Shown here: positions 31,484-43,479 of the stretch, one piece after another
How the letters are laid out: each line of letters starts with the position of its first letter
Numbering within the stretch: position 1 is the stretch's first letter
Assembly (NCBI RefSeq): GCF_040712315.1
Contig: NC_134018.1
Span: forward strand, 17,566,835-17,630,834
Reading direction: 5' to 3'
Source of the DNA: Castanea sativa
Taxonomy: Eukaryota; Streptophyta; Magnoliopsida; Fagales; Fagaceae
Length of the DNA: 64,000 nucleotides
The notes under the pieces: generated by a model
Databases searched by the model: none
What the model saw: the letters and a program-made list of their open reading frames with translations, nothing else
What the model was told of the DNA's origin: nothing
Translations under genes and position numbers: made by a program

Positions 31484-31738
31484 ATGTTACTTTATAAGAT
31501 TGTTTTGCAATCTCTCTATAACGAAAAGAAGTATGGGGGTAATGAAGTGGAGACAAAGGCATTGCAAGCTAAGATAAGCAAAATGGAGGAAGAAATCACA
31601 GAATGCATGAAATTAATTGAACGAGAAAAGTTACATAAGCCTTTTGCAGATTTCAAGCTAGAGAAGATCTCATCTTCCTTCGAATCAAATGTGGATGAAA
31701 AACCAGAGGATGTGATCGGAGACTTCATGAATTTTTGA
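31484..31738 (+). pseudogene. Unknown small acidic/coiled exon, copy C
   Basis: An open frame of 84 residues follows a good splice acceptor (TACTGTATCTGCAG, ending at about 31479). Reading from the acceptor, the exon encodes LLYKIVLQSLYNEKKYGG, then VETKALQAKISKMEEEITE (heptad-like, probably a short coiled coil), LHKPFADFKLEKISS and DEKPEDVIGDFMNF. A frameshift then ends the frame early. The next frame carries the DLIVPT tail seen in copy B, up to about 31788. Probably the last exon of a host gene that was duplicated with the segment. The family is unknown to me, and upstream exons are not recognisable. Confidence 0.5.
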
Positions 31739-31829
31739 ATGATTTGATAGTTCCTACCATCATAATAACTAGGATGAATTCTAAGTAGAAGGCGAGACAA
31801 GATGGTGGAGTGATGAAATAATTGTTAAC

Positions 31830-32475
31830 TATTGGGATGATAAATATTTGTATGTCTCAGAGTTTGTGTAATTATTGTGCAACCCCCCCCCCCCCCCCCT
31901 CCTCACCCTCTTTTGGTGTTTGCTTTAAGTTGTGGAAAAATTGGGTGTGATTACGAATGATATATGTTGTTAAGTATTGGAGTGATGAATTTATTATTAA
32001 GTATTTGGATAATAGGGATTTGTATATCTCTATCTCTCTCTCTCTCTCTTTAAACCAACTCTTTGGCCTTTGTTTCCATGTGGCAGAATTGGGTGATTTG
32101 GAATGATTTATGTTGTTAATATACTCATCTTTAAGGCTAAATTTGTAAATTACACCACTATTGGGATGATAAATATTTGTATGTCTCAAATCTTGTGTAA
32201 TTATTGTGAAACGCCCCCCCCCTCCTCACCCTCTTTTGGTGTTTGCTTTAAGTTGTGGCAAAATTGGGTGTGATTAGGAATATTATATGTTGTTAAGTAT
32301 TGGAGTGATGAATTTATTATTAAGTATTTGGATAATAGGGATTTGTATCTCTCTCTCTCCTTTAAACCACCTCTTTGGCCTTTGTTTCGATGTGGTAGAA
32401 TTGGGTGATTAGGAATGATTTATGTTGTTAATATACTAGTCTTTAAGGCTAAATTTGTAAATTACACTCCTAAAG
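31830..32475. repeat. Local tandem duplication of about 325 bp
   Basis: 31830-32158 and 32159-32475 repeat the same ordered blocks: ATTGGGATGATAAATATTTG, a poly-C tract, CCTCACCCTCTTTTGGTGTT, a (TC)n tract, and TTTAAGGCTAAATTTGTAAA. The duplication is seen only in copy C, so it occurred after the segmental duplication. Confidence 0.85.
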
Positions 32476-32563
32476 TTTGGGAGTGTTTGTATTCTACACC
32501 CTGAAGTTTTAGAATTTAGATTTTACTCTTTGAAGCTCTGTTATGTTTGCATCAGCTGCCCAT

Positions 32564-33973
32564 TGTTGTGAAATTTTAAAGTACTTGAAAGTGTACAAAC
32601 CGTACCGAAGTATAGTTTGACAAGAATGAGGTTGAACCCACAGGGACTTGAATGAACGTAGAAAAATTAATCAAATCTTAGCCAAATTAATCCTAATCTA
32701 GTTTAATAAAAATTGGTTGTTTGAAATTGAATATACTAAGTAAATAATTAAACTAAGCAAAGATATAATATAAATCAATAAAGAGATGTAAACAATCTAG
32801 AGACAAGAATTAGGGTTTTGGAATCCGCGTTGAAAATCATAGCAACATATATTTATGATCATTAATTTTTTCCAACTACTACATGATAATTTAGAAATCA
32901 ATCTTGCTATTGTTTTAAAAATCAAAAGCATGTTCTTCTTCACTTCTAAGTTTAAAATCAAATTATCAATTGTATCCTTAACCAAACAAATCACAAGAGA
33001 TATCCAATTTTATAATCAAGAAATAATAAACCAAGCATTCAATTAATTAAGACAAATCCTAAATCATGAGAAAAACATGATTGAACTCATATCTAGAATC
33101 CCATCTTAGTCAATTGATATGAAGCAAAAACAATTTAAATCATTAAAGAACAACTATTATGGGAAAAATCAAATCACATAAATATTACTGATAATCCTTA
33201 ACAAGGTTTCATCCTCAACCCTAATTATAAATTTAGCTGCTCATGGTAATTGAAATAAAACACGAGAACAAAATACTAAACATTAAATTAGACAAATAAA
33301 ATAGAGAAAGAAATAGTCACAATGCTATCACGAAGAAAAGCTACAGAGAAGCCACATGCGGCACTGCCTATTGCTTCAATTTTCTATTTTGCATCCTAGC
33401 CCTAGCACTAGCCTTAGCCTCCTCTGAATTTTGCACTAAAGAGCCTTTAAATAGGTCAAGGAATTCTATTACAAGTTGAATTCCAGTTTGGAGAAAATCC
33501 CAGATTTTTAGGCTTCACTTAACCGACGATTGTGACCCATTTAACGTCAGAATTGGGACTTTTGATAAACTAAAAAGTTGTAGCCCTTTAAGTTAGATTT
33601 TTAGCCCAACTTGAATGATCTTGATTGGACATTTGAGACAAAATTTATGACAAAAATACTAACTAATGTGCAGGCTAGAATCCTCCGAAATGGACTTGGA
33701 TTTGGTGCAAACTTCCTTTGATTCCTTACTCCAATTGGACTTAAATTTAATTGGGTTGGTCTTTTTTAACTTCATCATGGCCCTTGTAAAAGTAAAGTCC
33801 ATTAGCTTTCTTCTTTGCACAGATCCACTTATTTAATTCCATTCTCCTACAAAAGACAAATTCACGCAATAAAATTCAATTAAGCACAAAATTGATTATT
33901 TAGCATTATTCCAAAACACAAATGTAAAATGCATGAATTAACTCAAAATAAGTATGATAATGCTTTCTAACAG

Positions 33974-34028
<55 letters not shown>

Positions 34029-34055
34029 ATATTAAGCTATTATCAATGCACATCA
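32564..34055. mobile_element. Solo LTR (1492 bp) in copy C
   Basis: It begins TGTTGTGAAA and ends GCACATCA, with target duplication CCCAT (32559-32563 and 34056-34060). Comparison with copy B (14150-14200) shows the uninterrupted target. A block reading GTTGAACCCACAGGGACTTG (about 32631) is a type of sequence often found in plant Gypsy LTRs. No coding region, primer site or polypurine tract is visible. A (TA)n tract lies near its right end. Confidence 0.75.
33976..34025. repeat. (TA)n microsatellite
   Basis: About 25 TA units lie within the solo LTR. Confidence 0.95.
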
Positions 34056-34400
34056 CCCATTGATCCATATCTTTTGTTATGTACCACATAAACTTGCCAC
34101 GCATGCTTAGTTTGTCCAATAAAATGATGCTCCTATTATTTTTGCAGCCTAAAATTTTAAATTATTAAATAATTTAAAATGACATGGTATAATAAAAATG
34201 ATGTCGTCATTTTATTAGATGAATTAAATATGCTTGATAGCTTATGGGGCAGTTAATAAAAAATATGGATGGTCGAACTACTGATGCAAACATAACAAAA
34301 CTTCAAGAGATAAAATTCAAATCTGAAACTTTAGACTGTAAAATCCAAACACCTTCAAAGTTTAGGAGAGTAGTTTGCAACATGAATATGAATAACTTAA
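34056..34400. repeat. Palindromic end of the duplicated segment
   Basis: 34056-34150 reads the segment in one direction (GTTTGTCCAATAAAATGATG and so on). 34205-34390 reads a related sequence in the other direction (TCATTTTATTAGATGAATTA, then GATGCAAACATAACAAAACTTC, as in copy B at 14200). The centre is near 34170 in ATAATTTAAAATGACATGG-type text. This makes a large imperfect inverted repeat with the arm interrupted by the solo LTR. Confidence 0.6.
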
Positions 34401-34563
34401 AAAAAAAAAAAAAGAATAGAAAAATTACTACAATCTCATTTAAGAATATCTCTTGATAAGTTTTGTTGCGAGCAATATCATAAAATTAGATGAAAATTTT
34501 GCAAATGAACAAGAAATTCATTAAAGAGAGTTAGAAAATAAAGGAATAATATTATATAAAGAT
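34401..34563. other. Short host spacer before the second Gypsy element
   Basis: AT-rich, no feature. It ends with AAGAT, the left target duplication. Confidence 0.6.
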
Positions 34564-35183
34564 TGATGATGGACAAAAAATCAGTAGGTTGAATGCTCTA
34601 GGCTTCAATGGGCTTTGAGTTATTTGGAAGGCCTGAAAAGAAAGAAACACACAATCAAAGGAGACTGAGGTGAATCGGCCAAGAACCCTCCGATGCTTAA
34701 GTCAGATTTCTCTCTTGAACTCAAGAATTCCAACCTTATGAGTGGTAAAAACATACCTTGAATTGATATGGCTGAGTTCTTTAATAGTGAGTTTTGGAGT
34801 GGTTACTTGTTTGGTAACATCCCCAACGTGGGTGGAAGTTAGAAGGTTCAGACTTAACTTCTATAACTACTATGAGAAGTTAAGAACTTAGTGGGAAGTT
34901 AGGGCAAAGAATAAGGAATTCATCCCCACTTCAGAATAGTAGAATGTGGTCCGAATTATAAGCTTTGGGTAGAAATTCACTCTGAAAATCTATATGTGTT
35001 AGGTGGTTGTCTAGGTCACTTTGTGAGCTGGATGACCCTTCTGGTCTTAAACGACCTCTTCGAAGGCACTTATAAACTACACCTTTGTTATGACCCTAGA
35101 TGTACAATATTATGGGTGGATGATCCTTCCTTGGATGACTTGACGGATGAATTGGAGATAGGCTAGTTTTTTGTTCACTATCA
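34564..35183 (-). repeat. 3' LTR of the second Gypsy element
   Basis: On the plus strand it begins TGATGATGG and ends TTCACTATCA. The TGAT/ATCA terminal inverted bases match those of the right LTR. Confidence 0.93.
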
Positions 35184-35195
35184 GTTGTCCCCTTG
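35184..35195 (-). other. Polypurine tract of the second Gypsy element
   Basis: The minus strand reads CAAGGGGACAAC immediately before the 3' LTR. Confidence 0.75.
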
Positions 35196-35613
35196 TCCAA
35201 GAGTCGCCTTGGTCACTGTAGCAAAATTCTTGTTCACTGTTCTTTTTTGACATGTGTCGATGTTTCATTGTTCAATTGGCATACCACGTGGTGTCACTGT
35301 TGTGGTCGGTTTTCGATGCCTTAGATTGTGCCATGTGTTATGATCTCATTGGCCAACCTATTATGTCGATTCATTTATCGAGGAGATTGCCACGTGTCAG
35401 CTTTTGGTTGCTCCACATCAACCTATTGACCCACCTTAGAGCCTATAAATAGGTACAATCTCTCTCTTTCCCTCTCATTTTTCTGATATTTTCCTCTCTA
35501 CCATCTCGTCCAGGAGCCTTGTCTAGTTATCCTCGTCCTTAGGCTTTCGTTAGGTACTTCTTCTTTTTCTTCGTCCTTAGGTTTGCCTTCGAAAATTTTG
35601 TATTTTTTCTATC

Positions 35614-37539
35614 ATGTCTTCGTCTAGTGGTAGGACTGAGAAAGAGATAGATGAGTATTTGGACGAGTCCAATGGTAGTAGTGGTAGCACTGAGAGTAGT
35701 AGTAGTAGCTTTAGTTCCCAAGACAAGCATTATTTGTCTGGGGTTCTTGAAGTTCCTTTAGAGGTCTTCTAGGAAGAGATGATGCGGAGGGTAGCTTCCA
35801 GTTTTAGAGTTAGCTCGTCTAAGAGGGTTGAATCGTCCAAGGCTCCTTCTCAGGATGAGGAGGAGAATGTCATCTATAGTTGTGCTCTAGAAGTCGCGTC
35901 TACTGTTAGAGAGGATAGGTTAAGAATTCTTGTAAATAGATACCAGATTCCTACTGAGTTCAATCCTCGTCTTCCTAAGAAGGGAGAGTGTTGTTGTTCT
36001 CCTCTTTTTGGCTTTGGTGTATGCGTGTCTTACTTATTAGCTGGTCTTAGGTTTCCCCTAAACACTTTTTGTAGAGAACTCCTTTATAGGTTGGGTATTG
36101 GACTAAACCAGCCCCAATGGTTGGAGGACGATAATAGCCATGTAAGTGTTATGGTGTGAGGTATTCCAGGGGAATCGTCCAATCACTGTGGACGAGTTCC
36201 TCTACTGTTATAACCCCTCAAAAATTATTAATTCTGCAGGTTTTTACCAGTTTTCTTCTAAAGGTCCCAAGTTTAATTTGATTAGGGGTCGTAGTTCTTT
36301 TGATGGGTTATGGAAGACGAAATTTTTCTTCGTCTCTAGAAATTGGGCTGGGGACCAATTGATGTAAATAGAATCCCCTTCCCTCCGTTTACCAATGCTC
36401 TAGGTTGTCTTCATCCTGAGGGTATGTTTTCTTTGAATTTTACTTCGTCTTTTCATTTGCTCTTTCCCTCGTCTAACAATTCTTCTCCTCCATGCAGTTG
36501 TTACTCGTCCACACTTAGATGACTATAGAAAGAGTTCACAGTTATCCTGATAGGTCCATCCATAATTTGGTAATGCTGCGTCGTCTTACTGCCTGAGGTC
36601 TTGGCCCTGAGCCCACTGAGGAGAATCTCATTCACGAGGAGATTACTCGTTGAAGTAAAAGTTGTCTTTCAAAATTTTTTTTTTAGTCGTCTAACTCTTC
36701 ATGCTTTCACCATTATAGGGCTAGCCACCATGAAGGAGAACAAGGGTAAGAACGTTTCTAGTGGGACTGAGGAGGAGGAGGAAGTCCAAGTCCTCTAGGA
36801 CGAACCAGTTCCTTTAGTCGTCTAAAGCCCCACCGTTCAACCTCATGCTGGGAAGAGGAAGGGTATCTCCAGAGATGTGGACCTTGGAAGCCTTCCTAGT
36901 CGTCGACATTTGAAGAAGGTCAGAACTAACAAGGCCCCTTCTTTTAAGATCCCCTCGTCTAAGGCCCCCAAATCCAAATATGCGACGGTATACCTGGACG
37001 ACCCGGCTGTGAACTTGGTCCCTTCTGAGGTTCCTCCTTCAACCGTCCAGATTGAAGCTCTTCCTCCTTTTGTTGGTAGACCTCCTCACAAGGCTCATCC
37101 TTCAACTCTTGTTGAAGCTCCTCCTACCTTGGTGTTGGATGAAGGCCATGCTCGTCTTCAGACATTAGAGAAGGAGCTAGGGAATCAAGTTAAGGAACTC
37201 AAGGCTGACTCTATTAAAAAGGAGACTCGTGCTGGTCACCTTAAAGGTAAATGCCAAGAGTAATCCTCGTCCTTGGAAAAAGCAAAGGATGAAGCAATCG
37301 AAGCCTTCAAAATGTCTGATGAGTCCTCTAGGCATTTGGATGAGCAATATGCAGCTGGCTACAAGGACTTTCGCTCCAATCTTGAGATGGACTTTGATGT
37401 CTTCAAGGTTTCAATTGCTGCTGAGAGGTCTTTGCTTTAGATGAGCTCTGAGGATGTAAATATCATGGACGATGCCTCTACTGAGCCTTCCAAGGATGAT
37501 CCAAAGTCTAGGGATGCCACCAGTGGTTTATCAAAGTAA
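35614..37539 (+). pseudogene. Antisense ORF of the second Tat element (Transposase_28-like), degenerate
   Basis: Transcribed opposite to pol. It starts MSSSSGRTEKEIDEYLDES, a Ser/acidic leader. The Transposase_28-like region follows, with LVNRYQIPTEFNPRLPKKGE, SYLLAGLRFPLNTFCRELL and, after a frameshift near 36140, ITVDEFLYCYNPSKI, GFYQFSSKGPKFNLI and WKTKFFFVSRNWAG. Likely introns lie at about 36421-36497 (acceptor CCATGCAG) and 36654-36718. The C-terminal half is charged with coiled-coil character (HARLQTLEKELGNQVKELKA). In-frame stops include 35770 and 37261. It shows the same domain order as the antisense ORF at 20229-22880, but sequence similarity is low, so the two Tat elements are different families. 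Confidence 0.8.
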
Positions 37540-38698
37540 TCTTCAATTTAACTTTGTTTTTATGTATTGTTCATGGTGCCTTTTTTTTTTTTTTGGGCTT
37601 ATTTTAAGTTTTATCTAAATACAATCTTCTTGTCCAAATGTATGGACGTATGATAACAGATACAACTGTCTTTATTGGCATGCACAATTTAAGGGTTTTT
37701 GGACAATGGTCGTCCACCCTTTTTATGCTTTTATAAATTTGCACTTTCATTTCATATCCATTGTTGAACATATTTCTTTTTATGCTTAAATGAATTTTCT
37801 GAAGTTCATATCATCCAAAGTATATTCAATGGTTTTTTAAGTGTAATCCGTCCACTTGTGAAGGGCATTTGGTTTGTTCATGTTGGTTTGTCCATGTTGG
37901 GACAACCCTTTTATGTTCAACGTTTTACCATTCATAATATAACTATAGATTTTACAAGTATAATTCGTCTATGAATGGAATTTCTATCACCAGCTTTCCT
38001 CGTCCATGGGTTTGACTGTTATAGCTAGTGTTAATTTTCGTCCATAGGTTGGAAGTCTTATTATTCGTCTTTGAGCAAGACGATTCTAGCATTTCCTCAT
38101 CCAGAAATTGGATTGTCTGGCTAGTTACACTATCCATGGATTTAAATATTTTTGCATGCATACTTTGTCTCATCCATTAGTTAGACGAAGATAGCTTATG
38201 ATTTATTTTGTTTTACCTTTACCTCTTCTAAGGAGGGCTTATAGACGTTACATCTCTGCATCCAGAGATTTTACTCGTCTTGGTCCTTTAGCCTTCTTGT
38301 GGATTAACTTAAATGAAAATTTCAACAACACAAATTGAAAATTCACACGACTTTATATACATTGGGAATCCAAACTGTATTTACATAACATAAACATCGT
38401 CCACAAGCATGGCACATGCTGGACGCTAGTGCCTTTAGGGAATTGAAAACACTATGTACAAACGGACTAAGTTCATGACCTCATCTTAGAAGGTGCATAT
38501 GCTAGAAGCTGTTGCACTTTAGGGAATTGAAATGCTGGAAAGCATAAAATACTTATAAAAAACGTAAGGAGATAGAAACAACAACATATCAAATCTTAGC
38601 TGGAAGACGTTCAAGGTAATGCTCGTCTAGGATGGTTCTCGTCTAGGATATCCTTCACTGATAGTACCTTCTCAGGTGCTCAACATTCCACGGATGCT
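37540..38698. other. 3' non-coding region between antisense ORF and integrase
   Basis: There is no coding content. Words such as TCGTCCATGG and TTCGTCTATGA recur irregularly between 37630 and 38180. This may be a decayed tandem array in the same position as the 151-bp array of the first element, but no clean period is visible by eye. Confidence 0.45.
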
Positions 38699-39708
38699 CT
38701 AGCCTTCGTCCATCCAGGGCTTCCAAGTCAATCCTCTTATCTTGTAGTTGATGACCCTGTATGGTCCTTCCCAATTAGGCCCTAGTTTTTCGAGAGCTGG
38801 GTTTTTGGTTGCTAGAGACACTCTTTTTAGGATGAGATCTCCAATGTTGAACTGCTTGGGCTTCACCATAGCATCATACTGTCTAGCCATAAGGTTTTTG
38901 TACCTTGCTGTCCTTTGCTCTGCGTCCATTCTTACCTCGTCTATCAAGTCAAGGTTGAGACGGAGCTGTTCCTCATTGTTTTCATTTTTGTACTGTGCCA
39001 CCCTGTGATTAGCCAAATGAAGTTCTGCTGTAATGACTGCGTCATTTCCATATGCTAGCTTGAAGGGAGTCTCCTCAATAGGGGTCCTTACAGTCGTCCT
39101 GTATGCCCATAGGACGCTGGGTAGTTCGTCTGGCCATATTCCCTTTGCCCCCTCAAGCTGAGTCTTGATGATCTTCAACAAGGATTGGTTTGCAATTTTA
39201 GCTTGTCCATTGGCTTGTGGGTGGGAGGGTGAGGAATAGTGATTCCTTATTCCAAATTGCTCACAGAAATCTCTAAAGGGAGTATTATCAAACTACCTTC
39301 CATTATTTGACACTAGTATCCTAGGAACCCCAAATCGGCAGACGATGTTCTTCCAGATGAAGTTCTTGATGTTCTGCTGCATAATCTTTGATAAGCGTTT
39401 AGCTTCCATCCATTTAGTGAAGTAATCAATCCCCACTACTAAAAATTTCATTTGCTTGGTTCCCATTAGAAAGGGACCTAAGATATCTAATCCCCATTGT
39501 GCAAAGGGCCATGGGGCCATCATTGGGGTAATGTACTCCAAGTGTCGTCTTGGGACATTACTAAAGCATTGGCATTGATCACATACTTAACGTAGGCCTT
39601 AGCGTCTGCTTGGATGGTCGGCCAATAATAACCTGCACGGACGATCTTGTGGATGAGGGCTCTTGCTCCTGAGTGGTTTCCACATGCTCCTTCATGAACC
39701 TCCCTCAA
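38699..39708 (-). pseudogene. Gypsy integrase, broken into three pieces
   Basis: 39708-39520 carries the zinc-finger start (REVHEGACGNHSGARALI, YYWPTIQADAKAY). The later CxxC pair is altered to VINANAL, so a zinc ligand is lost. 39541-39293 carries the first core part (FAQWGLDILGPFLMG, FGVPRILVSNNGR) in another frame. The second catalytic Asp, normally in SDNG, reads SNNG. 39181-38699 carries the C-terminal part (LWAYRTTVRTPIEETPF, LGPNWEGPYRVI). The integrase is clearly inactive. Confidence 0.9.
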
Positions 39709-39750
39709 TATATAGTTTGATTCGTTTAGAGCTAGGCATCTTAAATAAGG

Positions 39751-40370
39751 CTAAAAGAAGCCCATTTTATACAATACCTCGTCCATGAGGACATACCTAG
39801 CCGCTTTGATCCTTAGCTTTTTGGTCTCGTCCTTATCTTCTAGAAGTCTTCCATCCTTGAGGTAAGCCACTATCGGGGTCGTCCATTTTTCTTCCCCTTC
39901 AATTTGTTGCACTTTTGGAAGATCTATGCTAGGCATGTATTAGACTTTGTCACACTCGTCCATTGATCCATTCGCCGATGCGGCCTTTGCTAAGGCATTT
40001 GCTTCCATGTTTTCTTCTCTCGGAATCTGAAGAAAATTGGCTTCCTTGAACTTCTTGACACATTGTTTGACTTTATTAAGGTTTTTTTTCAATTTTTCTT
40101 CCTTAGCTTCACATATTCCATTCACTTGACCCATGATCAGTTGAGAATCTCCTTGGACGACTATTGACTCCGCCTCTAAGGACTTAGCCAATTCTAGTCC
40201 TTTGAGGGGGGCTTCATATTCAGCTTCGTTGTTGGTCGTCTGATACTGTAGACGAACTGCATATTCTAACTTATCCACTTCTGGATATTCTAGTATCACT
40301 CCTATACCTCCTACATATTGTGTGGATGAGCCATCTACATAGATGACTCACTTCTTAGCTTCTTTTGCCT
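39751..40370 (-). pseudogene. Tat-type second RNase H, degenerate
   Basis: The minus strand reads IYVDGSSTQYVGGIGVILE near 40340, NNEAEYEAPLKGLELA, SIVVQGDSQLIMGQ and NMEANALAKAA. The first three acidic positions are kept, but the last, normally in ADALAK, is Asn. The following piece (39936-39751) is the linker to integrase (TPIVAYLKDGRLLEDKD). Stops separate the two. Confidence 0.88.
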
Positions 40371-40433
40371 CATCTAGCTCGCTATGGGCTGGAGTGAATT
40401 CTGCGATGAAGTTTGTTAGTGCTTGAGCCTTTA

Positions 40434-41640
40434 TTACGCCCTTGGTTGATACCTGATGTCAAACTCTCTAAGTTCCAGGGCCCATTGAATTAGTCGTCCT
40501 GCGGCTTCCATCTTATTCATTGCCTTCTTAAGCGGATGGTCTGTTAAGACATTGATAACATGGGCTTGGAAGTAAGGTCTCAACTTCCTAGAAGTTGTTA
40601 CCAATTCAAAAGCCAACTTCTCCATCAATGGGTATCATCCTTTTGCTCTTCTTAATGCTCTACTTGTATAGTAGATAGGCTTCTGGACTTTCCCTTCCTC
40701 TTTGATTAGTGATGAATTTACTGCATGTGGGGACACTGCTAAGTATAAATACAGTTCCTCACCTGGTGTAGACGGGCTTAACAAAGGAGTTGTTGTGAGG
40801 TAGGCCTTGAGTTCCTAGAAGGCCTTCTGACACTCGTCCGTCCATTCAAACGCCTTCTTCAAAACCTTGAAAAATGGCGAAAACTTGTCAGCAGCTTTTA
40901 AGACAAACCTGTTTACGGCTGCAACTTGTCCAGTAAGAGACTAGATTTCTTTGATATTCCTTGGTGGCTCCATGTTCAGTATTGCTTGGAACTTGTCAGG
41001 ATTTGCTTCAATTCCCCTTTGTGAAACCATAAATCCTAGGAACTCCCTTGACGAAACTCCAAATGCACACTTGCTAGGATTCAGTTTCATGTTGTACCGT
41101 CTAAGCATGTCAAAAGTCTTCTAGAGGTCGTCTAGATGCTTTTCCTTGTCCAAGCTTTTTCACCAACATGCCATTCACGCACACTTCTACATTTCATCCT
41201 ATTTGTGGACGAAACATGTGATTGACAAGCCTCTGGTAGGTTGCCCTTGTGTTCTTCAAACTGAAGGGCATCACTTTGCAGCAAAACAAGACTTAGCTGG
41301 TAATGAAAGATGTCTTCTCTTAATCTGCTTCGTCTATCCTTATTTGGTTATAACCTGAGAAGGCGTCCATGAAGCTTAGTAACTTATGACCTGCTGTTGA
41401 GTCCACTAGCTAGTTAATGCATGAAAATGGATACTTATCCTTGGGGCAAGCCTTGTCTAAATCGGTGAAGTCCACACACATCCTTCATCTACCATTAGAC
41501 TTCTTAACCATCACCACATTTGCTAACCAATCCATAATAGAGTTCCCAAATGAATTCCGTCATGGTTAACTTTTGGACCTCTTCCTTGATAGCATCATTT
41601 CGCTTAGGAGCAAAGACTCTTTTCTTCTAGCGAACCGACT
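40434..41640 (-). pseudogene. Gypsy reverse transcriptase and RNase H, heavily decayed
   Basis: Only short open pieces remain. 40628-40434 encodes the RNase H tail (ELVTTSRKLRPYFQAH, LELREFDIRYQPRA). Between 41640 and 40640 the reverse transcriptase can be followed through stops. At about 41170 the catalytic position reads VEVCVNGMLVKK where the YVDD or YMDD motif should be, so both catalytic Asp residues are lost. Confidence 0.85.
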
Positions 41641-42339
41641 TGGAGGAAGGATACGTATTTAGACGATGGGTAATGACACTTGGATCAATCCCTGACATGT
41701 CTTCATGACTCCATGCAAAAACATCAATGCTCTTTCTTAGGAATTGGATGAGGTCTTGCTTCGTCTTCTCTTCCATGCTCGTTCCAATCCTAGTAAACTT
41801 CTCAGGATTACTTTCGCCTAGAGGAGCGTCTTCCAGTACTTCGGTGGGCTCTGCAACAACCCTTCTTTTTTCTATACTCATCGTCTGCATATGCTCATTC
41901 ATAGCCAGCATGGCTAAGTAATATTCCCTGGCTGCCAGTTGATTTCCTTGTACTTGCCCTATTCCATAATCTGTTGGGAACTTGATAGACAGATGGTAGG
42001 TGGATGTGATTGCCTTCCAGCTATTCAGGGTTGGTCGTTCAATGATGGCATTGTAGGAAGACGAGCAGTCTACAATGAGGAAATTTACTTCATTAGCTAT
42101 CTGTTGTGGATATGCCCCAACCACGACGAGTAAAGTAATAGTGCCCATCGATTGTACCTTCATCCTTCAGAATCCAACTAGGGGTGCATTCACTAGACAA
42201 ATTTGTTCTCTATTAAGCCTCAACTGCCGTAAGGCGGAATAGTAAAGGATATTTGCTAAACTTCCATTATCTATCAACACCCTTCTAGTCATATAATCTA
42301 CAATAGACAAAGTAATGACAATTACGTCATTATGTGGAT
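41641..42339 (-). pseudogene. Gypsy protease and linker to reverse transcriptase
   Basis: 42412-42167 on the minus strand encodes VDYMTRRVLIDNGSLANIL, the retropepsin loop (Asp-Asn-Gly-Ser) typical of Tat proteases, and YYSALRQLRLN. A stop follows after VNAPLVGF. The frame resumes (42163-41627) with GTITLLVVVGAYPQQ, VNFLIVDCSSSYNAIIERP and DVFAWSHEDMSGIDPSVITH at the start of reverse transcriptase. The Sirevirus-like insertion lies immediately upstream of this domain. Confidence 0.88.
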
Positions 42340-43411
42340 TGTAAAGTTGTGATTTACAACAATTTTGTGTTGGCTTTAATTCCGTGCCAAATTTGATTGT
42401 AATTTTGTTCAATATTTTATACCCTGTATTTATGGTGGAATTTTATTGTAACGGTTATGTGATAGAGAGAGAAAGTGTGAAGACTCGAGCATTTGAAGAC
42501 AGAAGATTTCTCGCGGGTAGTTTGCGACTAAGCATCTCGCGAAGTGATGCATGTGCCCTACACATGACTGGAATGCAAAGAGTCATGACAGATGGTGACA
42601 TCTGGTTTTCGCGAGTGTCTTGCGGGTAAGGCCTTCCCGCGAGATACCCGCGAAACAATCTGTTTTGCTGTTTTGTCCTATCTGCTCCACTACATCCTTA
42701 AACATACTATATATATTATCATTACCCACATATTGAGTAGAGAGCTTTTCAGAAGAGAAAACCCTAGCCTCAACCCTTCAGAGTGTGAGATTGTTATACC
42801 CACAATTCTACACACCATCTATTGTGGTTTTCCTCTACTCCTACCTCTCCATTTCTATATCCTTGAGAGGTTGATAGCCCAAACACTTACCACACCCATA
42901 CTGAATGTCTAGTGAGTTTTGGTGCTACTGGGAAGTATTAGAAGAAGCCAAAATTTGGCGAATGCAATTGGGTGCATTGCAGGATTCGGAAAGCTAGACA
43001 AGACACGGTTTCGAGAAGCCTTATTGGAGTAGGAGCTTGGAGGGCTTAGGTGCATTGAGTAGACTAGGCCTGGAGGATCTTTTTCTATTCGTGTATCCCA
43101 ACTTATTGTCTAGTGGATCAATTTATCACTTGGAGGACGGTGGAGAGGTTTTTCGCCGAGTTCTTCGGTTTCTTCTTTGATAACACATCGGCGTGTTATC
43201 TTGTGTTTGCATATCTCTTTCCTACTCTTTTAGCTTTCATTTTACTGCTGTGTTTTGTTGAATATGGCTTAGAGTAGTTTTATTGTTTGTTCCCTCGCTT
43301 GCATTTACTTGTTTTCGCACTTAGATAAGTTAGAGTAAAATCAACCGAGCCGTAATTTTTAATTTGGGGTCTAAACAAGCTCTTTTTTTTTAACACAAAC
43401 TCGAGCTTTCA
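42340..43411 (+). repeat. 5' LTR of the Sirevirus-like element
   Basis: It is 1072 bp and begins TGTAAAGTTGTGATTTACAAC, itself an imperfect hairpin. It ends CGAGCTTTCA and matches 49512-49796 plus 50736-51496 of the 3' LTR, and the solo LTR at 55395-63761 in reverse. Confidence 0.93.
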
Positions 43412-43413
43412 AT

Positions 43414-43425
43414 TGGTATCAAAGC
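43414..43425 (+). other. Primer binding site (tRNA-iMet type)
   Basis: TGGTATCAAAGC lies two bases after the 5' LTR. One base differs from the usual TGGTATCAGAGC. Confidence 0.9.
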
Positions 43426-43479
43426 GGGTGCACTTGTTGTGGTTTTATTACCTAAGTGCGATCCAAGACCCTTTTTGCA

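Larger units (their letters stand above)
30375..32563 (+). repeat. Host segmental duplication, copy C (inverted relative to A)
   Basis: This is the reverse complement of 8925 down to about 200, without the Copia insertion. It contains the SINE, the exon remnant and the microsatellites in mirrored order. It also carries its own local tandem duplication (31830-32475) and a solo LTR immediately downstream. Confidence 0.85.

Noticed and set aside
42592..42912. ORF of 106 residues within the 5' LTR of the Sirevirus-like element
   Set aside because: It lies in LTR sequence, is disrupted in the other LTR copies of the family, and has no domain signal.
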